Assembly: GCF_000177635.2 (NCBI RefSeq)
Contig: NC_014836.1
Location: 1,097,501 to 1,161,500 of the forward strand
Direction of reading: 5' to 3'
Source of the DNA: Desulfurispirillum indicum S5
GTDB taxonomy: Bacteria > Chrysiogenota > Chrysiogenetes > Chrysiogenales > Chrysiogenaceae
Length of the DNA: 64,000 nt
In this document: positions 54,652 through 64,000 of the stretch, piece after piece
How the letters are laid out: the number at the start of each line of letters is the position of its first letter
How positions within the stretch are numbered: the stretch's first letter is position 1
Position numbers and translations under genes: made by a program
Notes under the pieces: generated by a model
Database searches by the model: none
What the model was told of the DNA's origin: nothing
Seen by the model: only the letters and a program-made list of their open reading frames with translations

Positions 54652-56018
54652 ATATTTCCCGTCGTCTTTTCTGGCGCATCTATCTCAATGGATTGTTGCT
54701 GCTTATTGTCGTTGCTGCTGCGGGCACCCTGCTGGCTATCTTCGTGCCGGTGGAATCCCGATATGCAGGCCGCGCTGAACAGCTCTCCCGATTTCTTACG
54801 CTGGAGCTCTCACGTCACGCCCCGGATCTGGAGGTACTGCAGCCTACACTGGATCTGCTGGCGCAGGAAGGCATTAACAGTGCGATTTATCGTCTGGATG
54901 GGCAGCCCATCGCGCTAGCCGGGGATATCATCCCCCGACCCCTTGGGGAGAAGGAGAGAGAAAAAATCGGCCGTTGGCATCCTCTTCGCCAGAAGCAGTG
55001 GGTACATGCCATAGCACTGGAGACCACACCACCTGCCTACCTGTTGTTATCCAGTAACACGCCAGCTCATGGCAGCCGCTTTCTACTGACCCTGGCCACG
55101 GTTTTCATCACCATTGCGGTGGTATCTTTTCCCCTGGCCAGAGCGCTCACTCGCCCGCTGGAACAGTTGACGCAAAATGCCCGTCAGTTGGCTATGGGGA
55201 ATTTGCGGTCGCGCAGCGGCATCGTACGTAACGACGAAGTAGGTGAACTGGCTCGGGCCCTGGATGATATGGCGAGTCAACTTGAAGAGCGCATTCAGCG
55301 TGAGCGCGAGCTGTTTGCCAATATTTCCCATGAAATCAGAACACCTCTGGCGCGCCTGCGTGTTGCCTTGGAACTCTGCGAAGAAGTCCCAGGAAATGTG
55401 CCGCAGACCATGGCGCGATTGAAGGAAATGGAAGCGGATATTCGCGAGCTGGATCATCTGGTGAGCAGCGTGCTTGGCCATACCCGCCGGGGTGAAGCTC
55501 CTGTTACCATTGACAGCTTTCCCCTGCGAAGGCATTTCACTGATCTGAGTGGTTTTCTGGCTGACGTTGTTCAGCGCTTTCAGCGCCACCATCCCCACGA
55601 TTCTCTGCATTTTCTGCAGCCACAATTTCTGCCTGCAGCAAGCATTGATCCGGAAATGATGCATCGTGTCTGTCAGAACTTGCTGGACAACGCAGTGAAA
55701 TATCGTGCCAGTGGTACGCCGATCAGGTTACACGCGGAAGTTCAGGAAGGTTATTTTTTCCTGAGCGTCTGCAGCACGGGTAACCCTGTACCTGAGGCGG
55801 ACCTGCCCCACCTCTTTCGACCTTTTTTCCGTAGCCACAAAGAACACCCTGTTACCATACCAGGCACCGGGCTTGGGCTGGCCTTGTGTCGTCGCATTGT
55901 GGAGGCCCATGGCGGGGTGATTGAGGCCAGGCGAAATGCTGGTGGAATGGAGTTTCTGGTGAAGCTGCCTTTGACAGGACGTTCGCCGTGGCATGCAACC
56001 GAAGCTCAGGGAAATTGA
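54648..56018 (+). CDS. Sensor histidine kinase (CpxA-like)
   Basis: 456 residues: an N-terminal membrane helix, a periplasmic region of about 130 residues, a second helix (about 145-165), a HAMP domain (PLEQLTQNARQLAMGNLRSRSG), HisKA (NISHEIRTPLARLRVALEL, H228) and an ATPase domain (NLLDNAVKYRASG; PGTGLGLALCRRIVEAHGG). With the LTxxQ protein and the CpxR-like regulator in one operon, an envelope or metal stress sensor is likely. Signal unknown. Confidence 0.93.
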   Translation: MNISRRLFWRIYLNGLLLLIVVAAAGTLLAIFVPVESRYAGRAEQLSRFLTLELSRHAPDLEVLQPTLDLLAQEGINSAIYRLDGQPIALAGDIIPRPLGEKEREKIGRWHPLRQKQWVHAIALETTPPAYLLLSSNTPAHGSRFLLTLATVFITIAVVSFPLARALTRPLEQLTQNARQLAMGNLRSRSGIVRNDEVGELARALDDMASQLEERIQRERELFANISHEIRTPLARLRVALELCEEVPGNVPQTMARLKEMEADIRELDHLVSSVLGHTRRGEAPVTIDSFPLRRHFTDLSGFLADVVQRFQRHHPHDSLHFLQPQFLPAASIDPEMMHRVCQNLLDNAVKYRASGTPIRLHAEVQEGYFFLSVCSTGNPVPEADLPHLFRPFFRSHKEHPVTIPGTGLGLALCRRIVEAHGGVIEARRNAGGMEFLVKLPLTGRSPWHATEAQGN

Positions 56019-56173
56019 AACGGCTGCCCCTGACAAAAAGGGAATCTCTGCTCTGGACGCTTAAGTGTTCATGTTCCAGGCGTACGTCCAGGTTTGGTCG
56101 GTGGGGTAGGTCTTTGCGTCCAGGATACAGCGCAGCAAAGTGATCCGCAATGGTATCGTGAACAACGCAAATA

Positions 56174-56207
56174 AAAAGGCAGACAGTCTGTGAACTGTCT
56201 GCCTTTT
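56174..56207. terminator. Bidirectional terminator
   Basis: A perfect 14-bp stem (AAAAGGCAGACAGT / ACTGTCTGCCTTTT) with loop CTGTGA between the convergent kinase and marR genes. T runs on both strands. Confidence 0.9.
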
Positions 56208-56225
56208 CTTCAAGAAACTTCCGGG

Positions 56226-56666
56226 TTAGAGGGAGTTCGCCTCTACAATGGCCTGCAGGGCGTTCAGGTTATTGATGTGTGTCTTGAGTCGATCTTCGGT
56301 TTCACTGCTGAAAATACCACTGACGATTTTCTTGTAGTCCTGGTTCAGCTTCTCGTAGCGAGCGACACCTTTTTCTGTCAGGGAGACAATTTGGGCTCGT
56401 GAGTCTTTTTTGTCACGTTTTCTGACCACGAGACCGGCTCCTTCGAGGCGGTTGACCACGCCGGTCAGGGTGCCCTTGGTTATCAGGGTGATGTCAGTGA
56501 GATCCTTGTGTTTCATTTCGCCCTGTTCACTGAGTGCTTTGAGCACCTTGAACTGCGAAGGGGTGATGCCAAGCTTCTTGGTGCGACTGTCGATAGCGCT
56601 CTTGTAGGCTTTCTCGAATGCGTTAATTTTCTTGATCAGCTTATCTATGGTGTCCTTTTTGGCCAT
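56226..56666 (-). CDS. MarR family transcriptional regulator
   Basis: 146 residues. Winged helix with GITPSQFKVLKALSEQGEMKHKDLTDITLITKGTLTGVVNRL and the wing VVRKRDKKDSRAQIVSLTEKG, as in MarR proteins. Effector and targets unknown. Upstream of it (56690-56720) the sequence is AT-rich with TAATTTAATATAAT, a possible operator. The gene is alone on its strand. Confidence 0.88.
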   Translation of the reverse strand: MAKKDTIDKLIKKINAFEKAYKSAIDSRTKKLGITPSQFKVLKALSEQGEMKHKDLTDITLITKGTLTGVVNRLEGAGLVVRKRDKKDSRAQIVSLTEKGVARYEKLNQDYKKIVSGIFSSETEDRLKTHINNLNALQAIVEANSL

Positions 56667-56855
56667 ATCATGCCTCCTTGTTTTGATAATTTAATATAAT
56701 GCGTACTGGTAATATTCGCATCGGTAACTTTATGAGCAGTAAAAAAAAGACAATGATTTACCTGATATCATCCTTGATACGATAGTGTTGGTCTGTGACA
56801 CAAGGAAAGGTTTTAAGGGGAATGCTGTCATTATGTCCCAGAAGAAGCCCATGAA

Positions 56856-58082
56856 TCAGAGGAGATGAATTTCCATGCTTTTCAGTTCTTCCACTGAGCG
56901 CCTTTTCAGCTGAATACTATCATTGGTTGAGAGGTCTATGTTAATGGGTTCTGCCAGTTTTTCCCGGTTTGCGTCAAAAAAGAGGCGAATTACCGGACTG
57001 AAGCGATCCTCGGAGTTGCTTTTTACCACTGTTCCCAGGTAGCCCTGGTACTCCCCATGGGGTATCTGGATATTGGCTCCTGGGGGAAATATATTGAGGA
57101 TGCGCAGGAAAGCGTCCAGGTACGCTGGGTGAAAACGGTTGTAGAAACGGTTGGTCATGATATAGGCGGCATCAATATAACTCAGAGCAGGCCGGTGCTG
57201 ACTGTCGCTGGTGAGATTGTCAAAAGTGTTGACGATATTGGTTATTTCCGCAAGGTGTGAGATGCCGCTGAGGTGCTTGGTGTCATTGACACTCCAGGGC
57301 TCCTGACTTCCCTTCAGGCCATAGGGAAATCCACTGCCATCGTGATATTCATGGTGCTGGGTGACGACGGTGACCGAGCGTATGCGCTGGGATATGCGAG
57401 AATTATTCAGCAGCATGCGCCTTCCCAGCAGTGAGTGGGTTTTCAGAAGGGCAATCTCCTGCCTTGACAGGCTGCTGAGAGGACTATCCAGTATTTTGCG
57501 GGGTATCATGATCTTGCCGATGTCGTGAAGGATGGTACCAAAGGCCAGATCTTCCAGGTGGCGATCGGGCAGTTTCAGTTCGCGCCCGAGGGTAAGGGCC
57601 ATGGCGGTGACGTCTATGGAGTGCTGAAAGGTCTGGGCATCATGTTGCTTGATGCTGTTGAGGGCGATGCCTCCCGATGAATTGATAATCTTCTCCAGCA
57701 GCTCGCGGGTATAGTCAATGACGGCGTTGAAGGCTGGAGAGTTCTTGATGAAACTGGTGAACTTGCTGTTGTCCAGCGCGGCTTCTGCCTCCCCCTGAAC
57801 TTCCTCGCGGATGGATTCAAGAACCTCCTGGGTGTCCTGAAAGGCCTGGCGCACCACTTTTGTTCCCTTGCGGTGGGTCTCCTGGTCGATGGTGGACTCC
57901 ATCTCAATATCCTGGCTGAGGCTGTCGTCTATGGTGACGTTGCTCAGACCCATATGCCGGAGCTTATCTATATAAGGTTGTGTCAGGACAGCGCCACGGG
58001 CCAGCATGATCTGCCCGGCAACTTCTATCTGCTCTCCCATGACCATGCCAACTTCAAGTTTGTCAGCAGGGATTATCCTCAT
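56856..58082 (-). CDS. HD-GYP domain protein with DUF3391 N-terminus
   Basis: 408 residues. An N-terminal domain (about 1-120, beginning RIIPADKLEVGMVMGEQIEV; DUF3391-like) precedes the HD-GYP domain with TILHDIGKIMIPRKILDS, and HHEYHDGSGFPYGLKG (FP in place of YP). Predicted c-di-GMP phosphodiesterase. Similar in layout to the gene at 2-1096; the tail after NIFPPGANIQIPHGEY matches that gene's GIYPPG segment. Ordinary ribosome site near the ATG (GAGGAGCATGC region). Confidence 0.9.
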   Translation of the reverse strand: MRIIPADKLEVGMVMGEQIEVAGQIMLARGAVLTQPYIDKLRHMGLSNVTIDDSLSQDIEMESTIDQETHRKGTKVVRQAFQDTQEVLESIREEVQGEAEAALDNSKFTSFIKNSPAFNAVIDYTRELLEKIINSSGGIALNSIKQHDAQTFQHSIDVTAMALTLGRELKLPDRHLEDLAFGTILHDIGKIMIPRKILDSPLSSLSRQEIALLKTHSLLGRRMLLNNSRISQRIRSVTVVTQHHEYHDGSGFPYGLKGSQEPWSVNDTKHLSGISHLAEITNIVNTFDNLTSDSQHRPALSYIDAAYIMTNRFYNRFHPAYLDAFLRILNIFPPGANIQIPHGEYQGYLGTVVKSNSEDRFSPVIRLFFDANREKLAEPINIDLSTNDSIQLKRRSVEELKSMEIHLL

Positions 58083-58279
58083 CGTGCATGCTCCTCAGGT
58101 AATTTGTGCGTATGGTAGCAAATACCCCTGTGCGAGAAAAGAATTATCTGAGAAGCCATCGCCTTCAAGATGGCATCTCAGAAGGTGTTCGGGGGTGAGT
58201 TCCGTTGAAGTCTGTGTTAGTCTTGTGGTGATCGGCTGGGGAAAACGAGTGTCTGAGTATGCAAAGAGCGGAGGATATC

Positions 58280-59176
58280 ATGTTCGTGAAGGGGCTTTGG
58301 GGGGCGGTCTTTGCGTTGTGGCTGTGCTCGCAGGGGTTCGCCGAGGAGTGTCTGCCTGCGCACGCTTTCTCCCTGGGGGTCACCGCCGTGGTGCTGGGGG
58401 TCGATGGGAGCGTACTGAGCGCGCCCTCTGTTCTGTATGACAAGGGGGAGTACTTTCTGATGCCCGCGGCTGTGGCGCGCCTTGGGGACGGGAGCGTGAA
58501 AACGGACTATCATGGCGAGTGTGACAACTACCATGGACATGCCGGCAACATCCTGGTGAATGGCAATCCGTTTACGGATAGCGCGGGATATTTTGATCAT
58601 GGGCAGTATGTTGCGGCCCATGTGGGGGAAATGCCCACTCTGCCGTTGTGGCAGGCAGGAGTCGAATCGGCAGTGCCGCTGGCGTTTGCCGTTCGCGACC
58701 GGGATGCCGTAAGTGCCACAGCGCTCTTTGTGCCGCCACTGGTTGCTCCTGCAAGGCTGCGCCTGCGGAATGCCATTGCACAGTACGATACGCAGAATCA
58801 GCGGTTTCTTGCGGAGGTGCCGGTCCAGGTGGAGTATTGGGCAGACGGTACCTGGTGGCCCTCCTCTGGTGACGAATTCACTTTCGCGGAAAATTCCCGC
58901 CATATGGTGAGAGAAGAGGATTTCGCCGTGATCCCCCTTGCTCACGTGCTTGAGGAAGATATGGCCCATGTGAAATTAACTGTTGACAGAAGTGGTTATG
59001 AGCAAGGACAATTGCTCCTGATAATTGAGTACACGGGCCCCGGACAACGGGGAGTCTTTCGTGTAGACGCACTGCTGCCTGATTTGCCATGGTACTCTCC
59101 GGCAGCGTCAGCGTACGTGTATTTCGGAAGTATGCCGTCTGATGCTGCCACGGTGCGATCACAGCCTGTTTTCTGA
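58280..59176 (+). CDS. Exported protein with MshQ-like (DUF6701) C-terminal region
   Basis: About 298 residues from ATG 58280 (GGAGG five bases upstream), with a signal peptide (LWGAVFALWLCSQGFA). The middle LVAPARLRLRNAIAQYD...VPVQVEYWADGTWWPSSGDEF and the end PDLPWYSPAASAYVYFG match the C-terminal domain of MshQ-type proteins, which is usually at the end of much longer pilus-related proteins. Here the domain stands almost alone and no msh genes are near. Function unknown. Confidence 0.6.
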   Translation: MFVKGLWGAVFALWLCSQGFAEECLPAHAFSLGVTAVVLGVDGSVLSAPSVLYDKGEYFLMPAAVARLGDGSVKTDYHGECDNYHGHAGNILVNGNPFTDSAGYFDHGQYVAAHVGEMPTLPLWQAGVESAVPLAFAVRDRDAVSATALFVPPLVAPARLRLRNAIAQYDTQNQRFLAEVPVQVEYWADGTWWPSSGDEFTFAENSRHMVREEDFAVIPLAHVLEEDMAHVKLTVDRSGYEQGQLLLIIEYTGPGQRGVFRVDALLPDLPWYSPAASAYVYFGSMPSDAATVRSQPVF

Positions 59177-59230
59177 GGGTGCGCCCTTTTCCATAGAGTT
59201 CGCTTATGATCATAAAGAAGGTGGTGCGTT

Positions 59231-59586
59231 ATGGATACGAAGGTTGTTAACGCGATATACGACAATCCCAGGTTCCAGGAGATGGTCAAACGCCGCAATG
59301 CATTTGTGTGGCGGTTGACTGGCACGATGCTGGGGGTCTACGGTTTCTTTCTGCTCGGTCTGGCTTTTTTCCCGGCCATCTACGCCTATCCTGTTCCTTT
59401 CCTGCGCTACCAGGTCATTCCATGGGCATTCCCATTGCTATCGGGGTCATTGTGGTCGCCTTTGTGCTCACCGGTGTCTATGTGCGCCGGGCCAATGCGG
59501 TGTACGACACCTTGAATGAAGAGGTGCGCAAGGCCGTCATGGAGGCGGAAGCCCAACGCAAAGAGCACAGTGGAGAGTCTCTATGA
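59231..59586 (+). pseudogene. DUF485 membrane protein, frameshifted
   Basis: Frame one (59231 to about 59420) gives the N-terminal half (NPRFQEMVKRRNAFVWRLTG and a membrane helix GVYGFFLLGLAFFPA). Frame two (from about 59420) gives IPIAIGVIVVAFVLTGVYVRRAN and the C-terminus, exactly the second DUF485 helix. The join needs a -1 shift somewhere in 59390-59425. So this is a broken DUF485 gene, a sequencing error, or a programmed shift. DUF485 proteins usually precede ActP-type symporters, as here (ATGA overlap). Confidence 0.8.
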
Positions 59587-61244
59587 AAATTGCGCTGATA
59601 TGCCTGTTTACCCTGCTGGTCTGTTTGTTTGCCGTTTCTTCTGCCATTGCGCAGCCAATCGTAGAGCTGTCGCGCACCGGTGGGAGCTGGGAGGCGGCGG
59701 TGATTTTCTTGGTTTTTGTGTTCATTACCCTGGTGATCGTCTATATGTCAGCCAAGCGTACGCGCACGGCCAAGGATTTTTACGCTTCCGGTGGCGGTAT
59801 TTCTGCCATGCAGAATGGTCTGGCCATTGCGGGCGACTATATGTCAGCCGCGTCTTTCCTGGGAATCACGGGGCTTATCTATCTCTACGGATATGACGGG
59901 TTTATCTTTTCCGTCGGTTTTCTGGTGGGATGGCCCATCATCCTTTTTCTGATTGCAGAACAACTGCGCAACCTCGGGAAATACACTTTTGCCGATGTGG
60001 CATCGTACCGGTTGCGTCAGAAGCCCATACGTACTCTGGCGGCCTGTGGTTCCCTTTCCGTGGTGCTGTTCTACCTGATTGCCCAGATGGTGGGTGGAGG
60101 GAAGCTGATTCAGATACTCTTCGGTGTGCCCTACAGTGCCGCAGTGATTATCATTGGCATTCTGATGATTGTCTACGTTTCCTTCGGTGGCATGCTGGCT
60201 ACCACCTGGGTGCAGATTATCAAGGCCATCATGCTGCTGTTCGGCGCAACCTTCCTGGCAGTGGCATCTCTTTACGTGGTTGGTTTCAGCTATGAATTCC
60301 TTTCCATGCGCGCTGTGGAAATTCACCGCTTCAGGTGGGGGATCATGGTGCCCGGTAAAATGCTCGCTGATCCGATATCCGCCATTTCGCTGGGGCTGGC
60401 GCTGATTTTTGGTGCGGCGGGCCTGCCCCATATCCTCATGCGCTTCTTTACGGTCTCCAATGCCAAGGAGGCGCGGAAATCGGTTTTCTATGCCACGGGC
60501 TTTATCGGGTATTTCTATATTCTTACCTTCACCATTGGCTTTGGCGCGATCATACTGGTTTCCACCAATCCCAATTATCTTGATGCGATGGGACGTCTGC
60601 TGGGCGGCGAAAATATCGTGGCGCTGCACCTTGCCCATGCGGTGGGGGGAGATTTCTTCCTGGGCTTCATTTCCGCTGTTGCCTTTGCCACTATCCTTGC
60701 CGTCGTTTCGGCTCTGACCCTGGCAGGTGCCTCGGCGGTCTCCCATGACCTCTACGGAAGTATCCTGCGCAAAGGAAAGGTCTCCGACAGCGAGCTGATG
60801 AAGATCTCACGCCGTGCGGCACTGGGCATTGGCATCCTGGCCATTTTGCTGGGTATCGCCTTTGAACATCAGAATATTGCCATTATGGTGGGGGTGGCCT
60901 TCTCCATTGCCGCCAGCGCCAATTTCCCTGTCCTGTTCCTTTCCATGTTCTGGTCAAAGCTCACCACGCGGGGTGCTGTCATCGGCGGTGGCCTCGGACT
61001 CGTCAGTGTATTGCTGCTGATTCTGACTGGTCCCATCGTCTGGAGAGATACCTTCGGCTTCGCCGAAGCCCTGTTCCCGTACGCTTTCCCAGCCATCTTC
61101 ACCATTCCCCTTGCTTTTATCGGTATCTGGTTTTTCTCGATAACCGATAAGAGTGAGGAGGGGCAGAAGGAGCGAGAAGCGTACAAGGCTCAGTTCGTAC
61201 GGTCACAGACCGGCATTGAGTCAGAGGGAATAAAATACATATGA
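59583..61244 (+). CDS. Sodium:solute symporter, ActP-like
   Basis: 553 residues with a signal-like first segment and about 13 membrane helices. [34 protein letters not shown] is the conserved start of the acetate/pyruvate branch, and [22 protein letters not shown] is typical of it. With DUF485 before and the CBS/DUF294 protein after, acetate uptake is the likely role, which fits pta-ackA elsewhere in the window. Confidence 0.88.
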   Translation: MKIALICLFTLLVCLFAVSSAIAQPIVELSRTGGSWEAAVIFLVFVFITLVIVYMSAKRTRTAKDFYASGGGISAMQNGLAIAGDYMSAASFLGITGLIYLYGYDGFIFSVGFLVGWPIILFLIAEQLRNLGKYTFADVASYRLRQKPIRTLAACGSLSVVLFYLIAQMVGGGKLIQILFGVPYSAAVIIIGILMIVYVSFGGMLATTWVQIIKAIMLLFGATFLAVASLYVVGFSYEFLSMRAVEIHRFRWGIMVPGKMLADPISAISLGLALIFGAAGLPHILMRFFTVSNAKEARKSVFYATGFIGYFYILTFTIGFGAIILVSTNPNYLDAMGRLLGGENIVALHLAHAVGGDFFLGFISAVAFATILAVVSALTLAGASAVSHDLYGSILRKGKVSDSELMKISRRAALGIGILAILLGIAFEHQNIAIMVGVAFSIAASANFPVLFLSMFWSKLTTRGAVIGGGLGLVSVLLLILTGPIVWRDTFGFAEALFPYAFPAIFTIPLAFIGIWFFSITDKSEEGQKEREAYKAQFVRSQTGIESEGIKYI

Positions 61245-61269
61245 AAGCGGTTGCAGTGGAGGTTCCGGC

Positions 61270-63105
61270 ATGTCTTTGAATACCCTCGACCATCGGGTCT
61301 TTTTTTCAAGTGTAGAGCCCTTCTGTTCCCTTGAGGAAGAGCGTTTCGGGAGTGTGCTCGCCAATATAGATGTGGCGTATTATCGCAATCGCGACATTAT
61401 CATGCAGCGTGGCCAGGAACCGGAATACTACTATATCATCGCCAAGGGCATGGTTGAGGAGATTGACGAGGAGGAGAATTCCTCGTTTTACGCGGTGAAA
61501 GACAGTTTTGACGCCGCGTCCCTTCTGCAGAACCGCGTTCGGCATCAGTATATAGCTGCCGAGGAGACACTTTGTTTTGTCCTGAAGAAAGAGATCTTTC
61601 TGCAGCTGATCAAGAGTGATGCCGCATTTGAAAGCTACTTTCTCCATAACCTTTCGGAAAAGATGAACGCGCTGCTGGAGCGGGACATCAATAAGGAAAT
61701 GGCGTCGTTCATGGCCACCAGGGTCAGGGACTGCGTGGTGCATCCTCCGGTGGTTGTCAGCCATGACGCCAGTATCCGCGATGCGGTCGCCTGCATGAGT
61801 CAGAACAAATCGGACTCGCTTATCGTGCAGTTTCCCGATGGTGGCGAGGGCCTCGTCACCAACACGGATCTGCGGGAAAAAGTGATTCTGCCCGATCTCT
61901 CCTACGATACCGCTATCGGCACCATTGTGGTCAAAAAACTGATCACCATCGAGGAGTCGGACTTCCTCTTTAATGCTTTGCTGCTGCTGATCGAGCACTC
62001 AATCAAGAGAATAATTGTTCAGCGTGACGGGAAGACCGTCGGCGTTCTGGAGCAGATTGACCTGCTCAGCTCCATCTCTTCCAAGGCGCACCTGACCAAC
62101 ATGCAGATTCAGCAGGCCAGGACGGTGGACGAACTCAAGGCGGCCAGCAGTGATGTGGTTTATCTTATTAAATCCCTTCAGCAGCAGGGCGTGAAAGTGC
62201 GCCATATCACCAAGCTCCTGGGTGATCTGAACACGAAAATCTATAAAAAACTCTATGAACTGGTGGCCCCACCGGAGCTCATCGAGAACTCCGCGCTGAT
62301 CATTCTGGGCAGTGAAGGACGCAAGGAGCAGACGCTGCGCACTGATCAGGATAACGCGCTGATACTGCGCGATGGCTTTGAGCACCCCGAACTGCGCCAG
62401 ATAACAAAAGACTTTACCGATGCTTTGATATCCTTTGGTTTCCCCGAATGCCCCGGTGGTGTGATGGTGGTGAACCCCTACTGGTGCAAGAGTCTCGCGG
62501 CCTTTGACAGTGAGTTGCGGCGCTGGGTCAGCGAACCCGCAGGCGACAATGCCATGAATTTCGCAATTCTCATAGACGCCAGCTTTGTGGCCGGTGATGT
62601 CGCCCTGTATGAAGGATTGCGCGAAGCCATGCATCGCTATATCCGCCAGGATAACCTGTTCTTTGCGAATTTTGCGAAAAACGCCCTGATTTTTGAGACA
62701 CCCCTGTCGCTGTTTGCCAATTTCGTGACGGAGAAACGTGGACGCAGTGAAGAGCTGGATATCAAGAAAGGCGCCATTTTTCCGATTGTGCATGGCGTGC
62801 GCAGTCTGGCCCTGGAGCACTACTGTCAGCACACCAATACCATCGAGCGCATCAAGGAGCTCAACGACAAGGGTGTGCTGGATACGGCATTTGCCACGGA
62901 GCTGATCGAATCGCTGAGCTTCCTGCTGAGCCTGCGACTGAATATTCACCTGCAGAAGTATGAGCGCGGGAAGGTTGTGGACAACTATCTCAACCCCAAG
63001 GACCTCAGTAATTTTGAGCGCGACCTGCTGCGCGATGTTTTCAAGATCGTTGACCGTTTCAAGAAGTACATCACCCATCACTTCAGAATCAATATGGTGC
63101 GCTGA
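61270..63105 (+). CDS. CBS/DUF294 nucleotidyltransferase-like regulatory protein
   Basis: 611 residues: an N-terminal cyclic-nucleotide-binding-like domain (about 15-135), two CBS repeats (about 155-275, with VSHDASIRDAVACMSQNKSDSLIV), a DUF294 nucleotidyltransferase fold (ALIILGSEGRKEQTLRTDQDNALI) and a DUF294 C-terminal substrate-binding domain. Common next to ActP-type symporters, where it may act as a GlnD-like sensor or modifier. Its true activity is not known. Confidence 0.88.
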   Translation: MSLNTLDHRVFFSSVEPFCSLEEERFGSVLANIDVAYYRNRDIIMQRGQEPEYYYIIAKGMVEEIDEEENSSFYAVKDSFDAASLLQNRVRHQYIAAEETLCFVLKKEIFLQLIKSDAAFESYFLHNLSEKMNALLERDINKEMASFMATRVRDCVVHPPVVVSHDASIRDAVACMSQNKSDSLIVQFPDGGEGLVTNTDLREKVILPDLSYDTAIGTIVVKKLITIEESDFLFNALLLLIEHSIKRIIVQRDGKTVGVLEQIDLLSSISSKAHLTNMQIQQARTVDELKAASSDVVYLIKSLQQQGVKVRHITKLLGDLNTKIYKKLYELVAPPELIENSALIILGSEGRKEQTLRTDQDNALILRDGFEHPELRQITKDFTDALISFGFPECPGGVMVVNPYWCKSLAAFDSELRRWVSEPAGDNAMNFAILIDASFVAGDVALYEGLREAMHRYIRQDNLFFANFAKNALIFETPLSLFANFVTEKRGRSEELDIKKGAIFPIVHGVRSLALEHYCQHTNTIERIKELNDKGVLDTAFATELIESLSFLLSLRLNIHLQKYERGKVVDNYLNPKDLSNFERDLLRDVFKIVDRFKKYITHHFRINMVR

Positions 63106-63725
63106 TGCTCCACACAATAAAGCAGTATTTCAACCGTAAGGGGTTACGTGACCCTGAGTATGAGTTTCTCTTTGAGCCCTACACCGGTGAGGAGGCGGTT
63201 TCGTTTGACTGCGAAACCACTGGACTGGATGTTCACCATGATGAAATCATCTCCATCGGCGCGGTGAGAATTCGCGGCAATCAGATCCTCACCAGCGAAA
63301 AGCTGGAGCTCTTTTTCAACCCCCAGCAGGAAATGCGCGTGGAGAGTATCAAGATTCACCATCTGCTGACCTGCGATCTGGTGGACGGCGTTCCCCTTGA
63401 AGAAGGGATCAGGCAATTCCTGAACTTTATCGGCAACAGACCGCTGGTGGGATACTACCTGGAATTTGATGTGGCCATGGTCAATCGGGTTCTGAAGCCC
63501 ATGCTGGGGATTACGCTGCCCAATCGGCAGATTGAAGTATCGGGACTTTACTACGACAAGAAAATTGCCGCTATTCCCCAGGGAAACGTTGACCTGCGGT
63601 TCGATTCCATAATGCATGATCTTGACCTTCCCCCCTTTGCCAAACACGATGCGCTGGGCGATGCCATCATGACCGCCATGATGTACGTGAAACTGCAGCA
63701 CATCAAGTATCTTGAGAAGTTCTGA
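63105..63725 (+). CDS. DnaQ-like DEDDh 3'-5' exonuclease
   Basis: 206 residues. Exo I FDCETTGLDVHHDEIISIGAV (Asp-Glu), Exo II VGYYLEFDVAMVNRVL (Asp) and Exo III KHDALGDAIMTAMMYVKL (His-x4-Asp) make the full DEDDh set. It starts inside the previous stop (TGATG). Family members of this kind ride with CBS/DUF294 genes; whether it trims DNA or RNA is not known. Confidence 0.88.
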   Translation: MLHTIKQYFNRKGLRDPEYEFLFEPYTGEEAVSFDCETTGLDVHHDEIISIGAVRIRGNQILTSEKLELFFNPQQEMRVESIKIHHLLTCDLVDGVPLEEGIRQFLNFIGNRPLVGYYLEFDVAMVNRVLKPMLGITLPNRQIEVSGLYYDKKIAAIPQGNVDLRFDSIMHDLDLPPFAKHDALGDAIMTAMMYVKLQHIKYLEKF

Positions 63726-64000
63726 CCATCTCCTCTTCCTCCGGATTTCCTTCGCCGACTCTCTGTTTGCATCCTCCTCTGCCTTGGGGCGCGGGCTCCA
63801 CATGGTTTTGGTCACTCTTGGGGCAGGATGCCGGCAGATAAGTGGCGATGTATTTAATGGCGAATTTGCGCACTTCGTGGCAGCATGGTGGAGTTCACGG
63901 TAGTTTTTCTGCGATTTATCGTTTGACAAACGTTGTTATTTTCTCTAATTGTATTGGTGTATGGGGAAAACTGGCACTCCGCCCTGATGGTCGGGGTGCC
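63726..64000. other. Gene-free window end with a terminator-like hairpin
   Basis: No convincing gene. TTGACA near 63924 with AT-rich sequence after it could be part of a promoter, but the -10 is poor. At the very end GGCACTCCG / CGGGGTGCC (63972-64000) forms a stem with one G-U pair; it may be the terminator of the exonuclease operon or of a gene beyond the window. Confidence 0.4.

Noticed and set aside
63712-63903. A 63-codon ORF near the window end
   Set aside because: Overlaps the exonuclease stop, no ribosome site, no recognisable features.

Overview
The window comes from a Gram-negative bacterium of moderate to high GC. It carries late lipid A acyltransferase and Kdo kinase genes, LolCD-type lipoprotein sorting genes and several outer-membrane barrels, together with ectoine synthesis (salt adaptation) and acetate metabolism. 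The mix of ectABC, 7TM-DISM and hybrid kinases, HD-GYP proteins, short Pta plus AckA, and ActP/DUF485/DUF294 would suit a haloalkaliphilic anaerobe such as a Chrysiogenota (Desulfurispira/Desulfurispirillum type). That placement is a guess from gene content, not from a search.

Layout. 1-4.7 kb: a cut-off HD-GYP gene and a response regulator/7TM-DISM kinase operon split by an IS5-family element. 4.8-7.1 kb: ectABC with a near-consensus promoter. 7.3-13.7 kb: DUF503, envelope genes (LpxL/HtrB-like acyltransferase, DgkA, Kdo kinase, D15-like barrel) and a YhaM-like nuclease. 13.8-16.5 kb: DUF47-PiT phosphate uptake and a cyclophilin.

16.5-35.3 kb is the centrepiece: a type III-A CRISPR-Cas island. 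Order: cas6-cas10-csm2-csm3-csm4-csm5, then a membrane-anchored SAVED-domain gene that an ISL3 element has split, a leader, an array of 55 repeats, csx1 (CARF-HEPN), csx20, a small Csx3-like gene, cas1, cas2, an outer-membrane barrel, a divergent Cas2-like gene lacking the usual aspartate, and a putative CARF-winged-helix regulator. Cas10 keeps HD and GGDD, so it should make cyclic oligoadenylates. The locus would then hold two effectors (Csx1; TM-SAVED, now broken), one or two off-switches (Csx20, Csx3-like) and a possible transcriptional sensor.

35.4-44.5 kb: amidohydrolase/DJ-1 pair, Host_attach-family protein, methyltransferase, cysteine desulfurase, a large hybrid kinase and a triple-repeat exported protein. 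44.8-52.8 kb: pta-ackA, lolC/E-lolD, valS-nadC. 52.8-64 kb: tRNA-Trp, a Cpx-like operon (LTxxQ protein, small PAS protein, regulator, kinase), MarR, a second HD-GYP protein, an MshQ-like exported protein, and an acetate-symporter operon (frameshifted DUF485, ActP-like, CBS/DUF294, DEDDh exonuclease).

Two insertions can be undone on paper. Removing each IS and one target duplication restores an intact reading frame: the regulator then ends in a TGATG overlap with its kinase, and the TM-SAVED protein becomes about 169 residues. A dispersed repeat with GGCTGCTGAAAAA-type ends recurs in several intergenic gaps.
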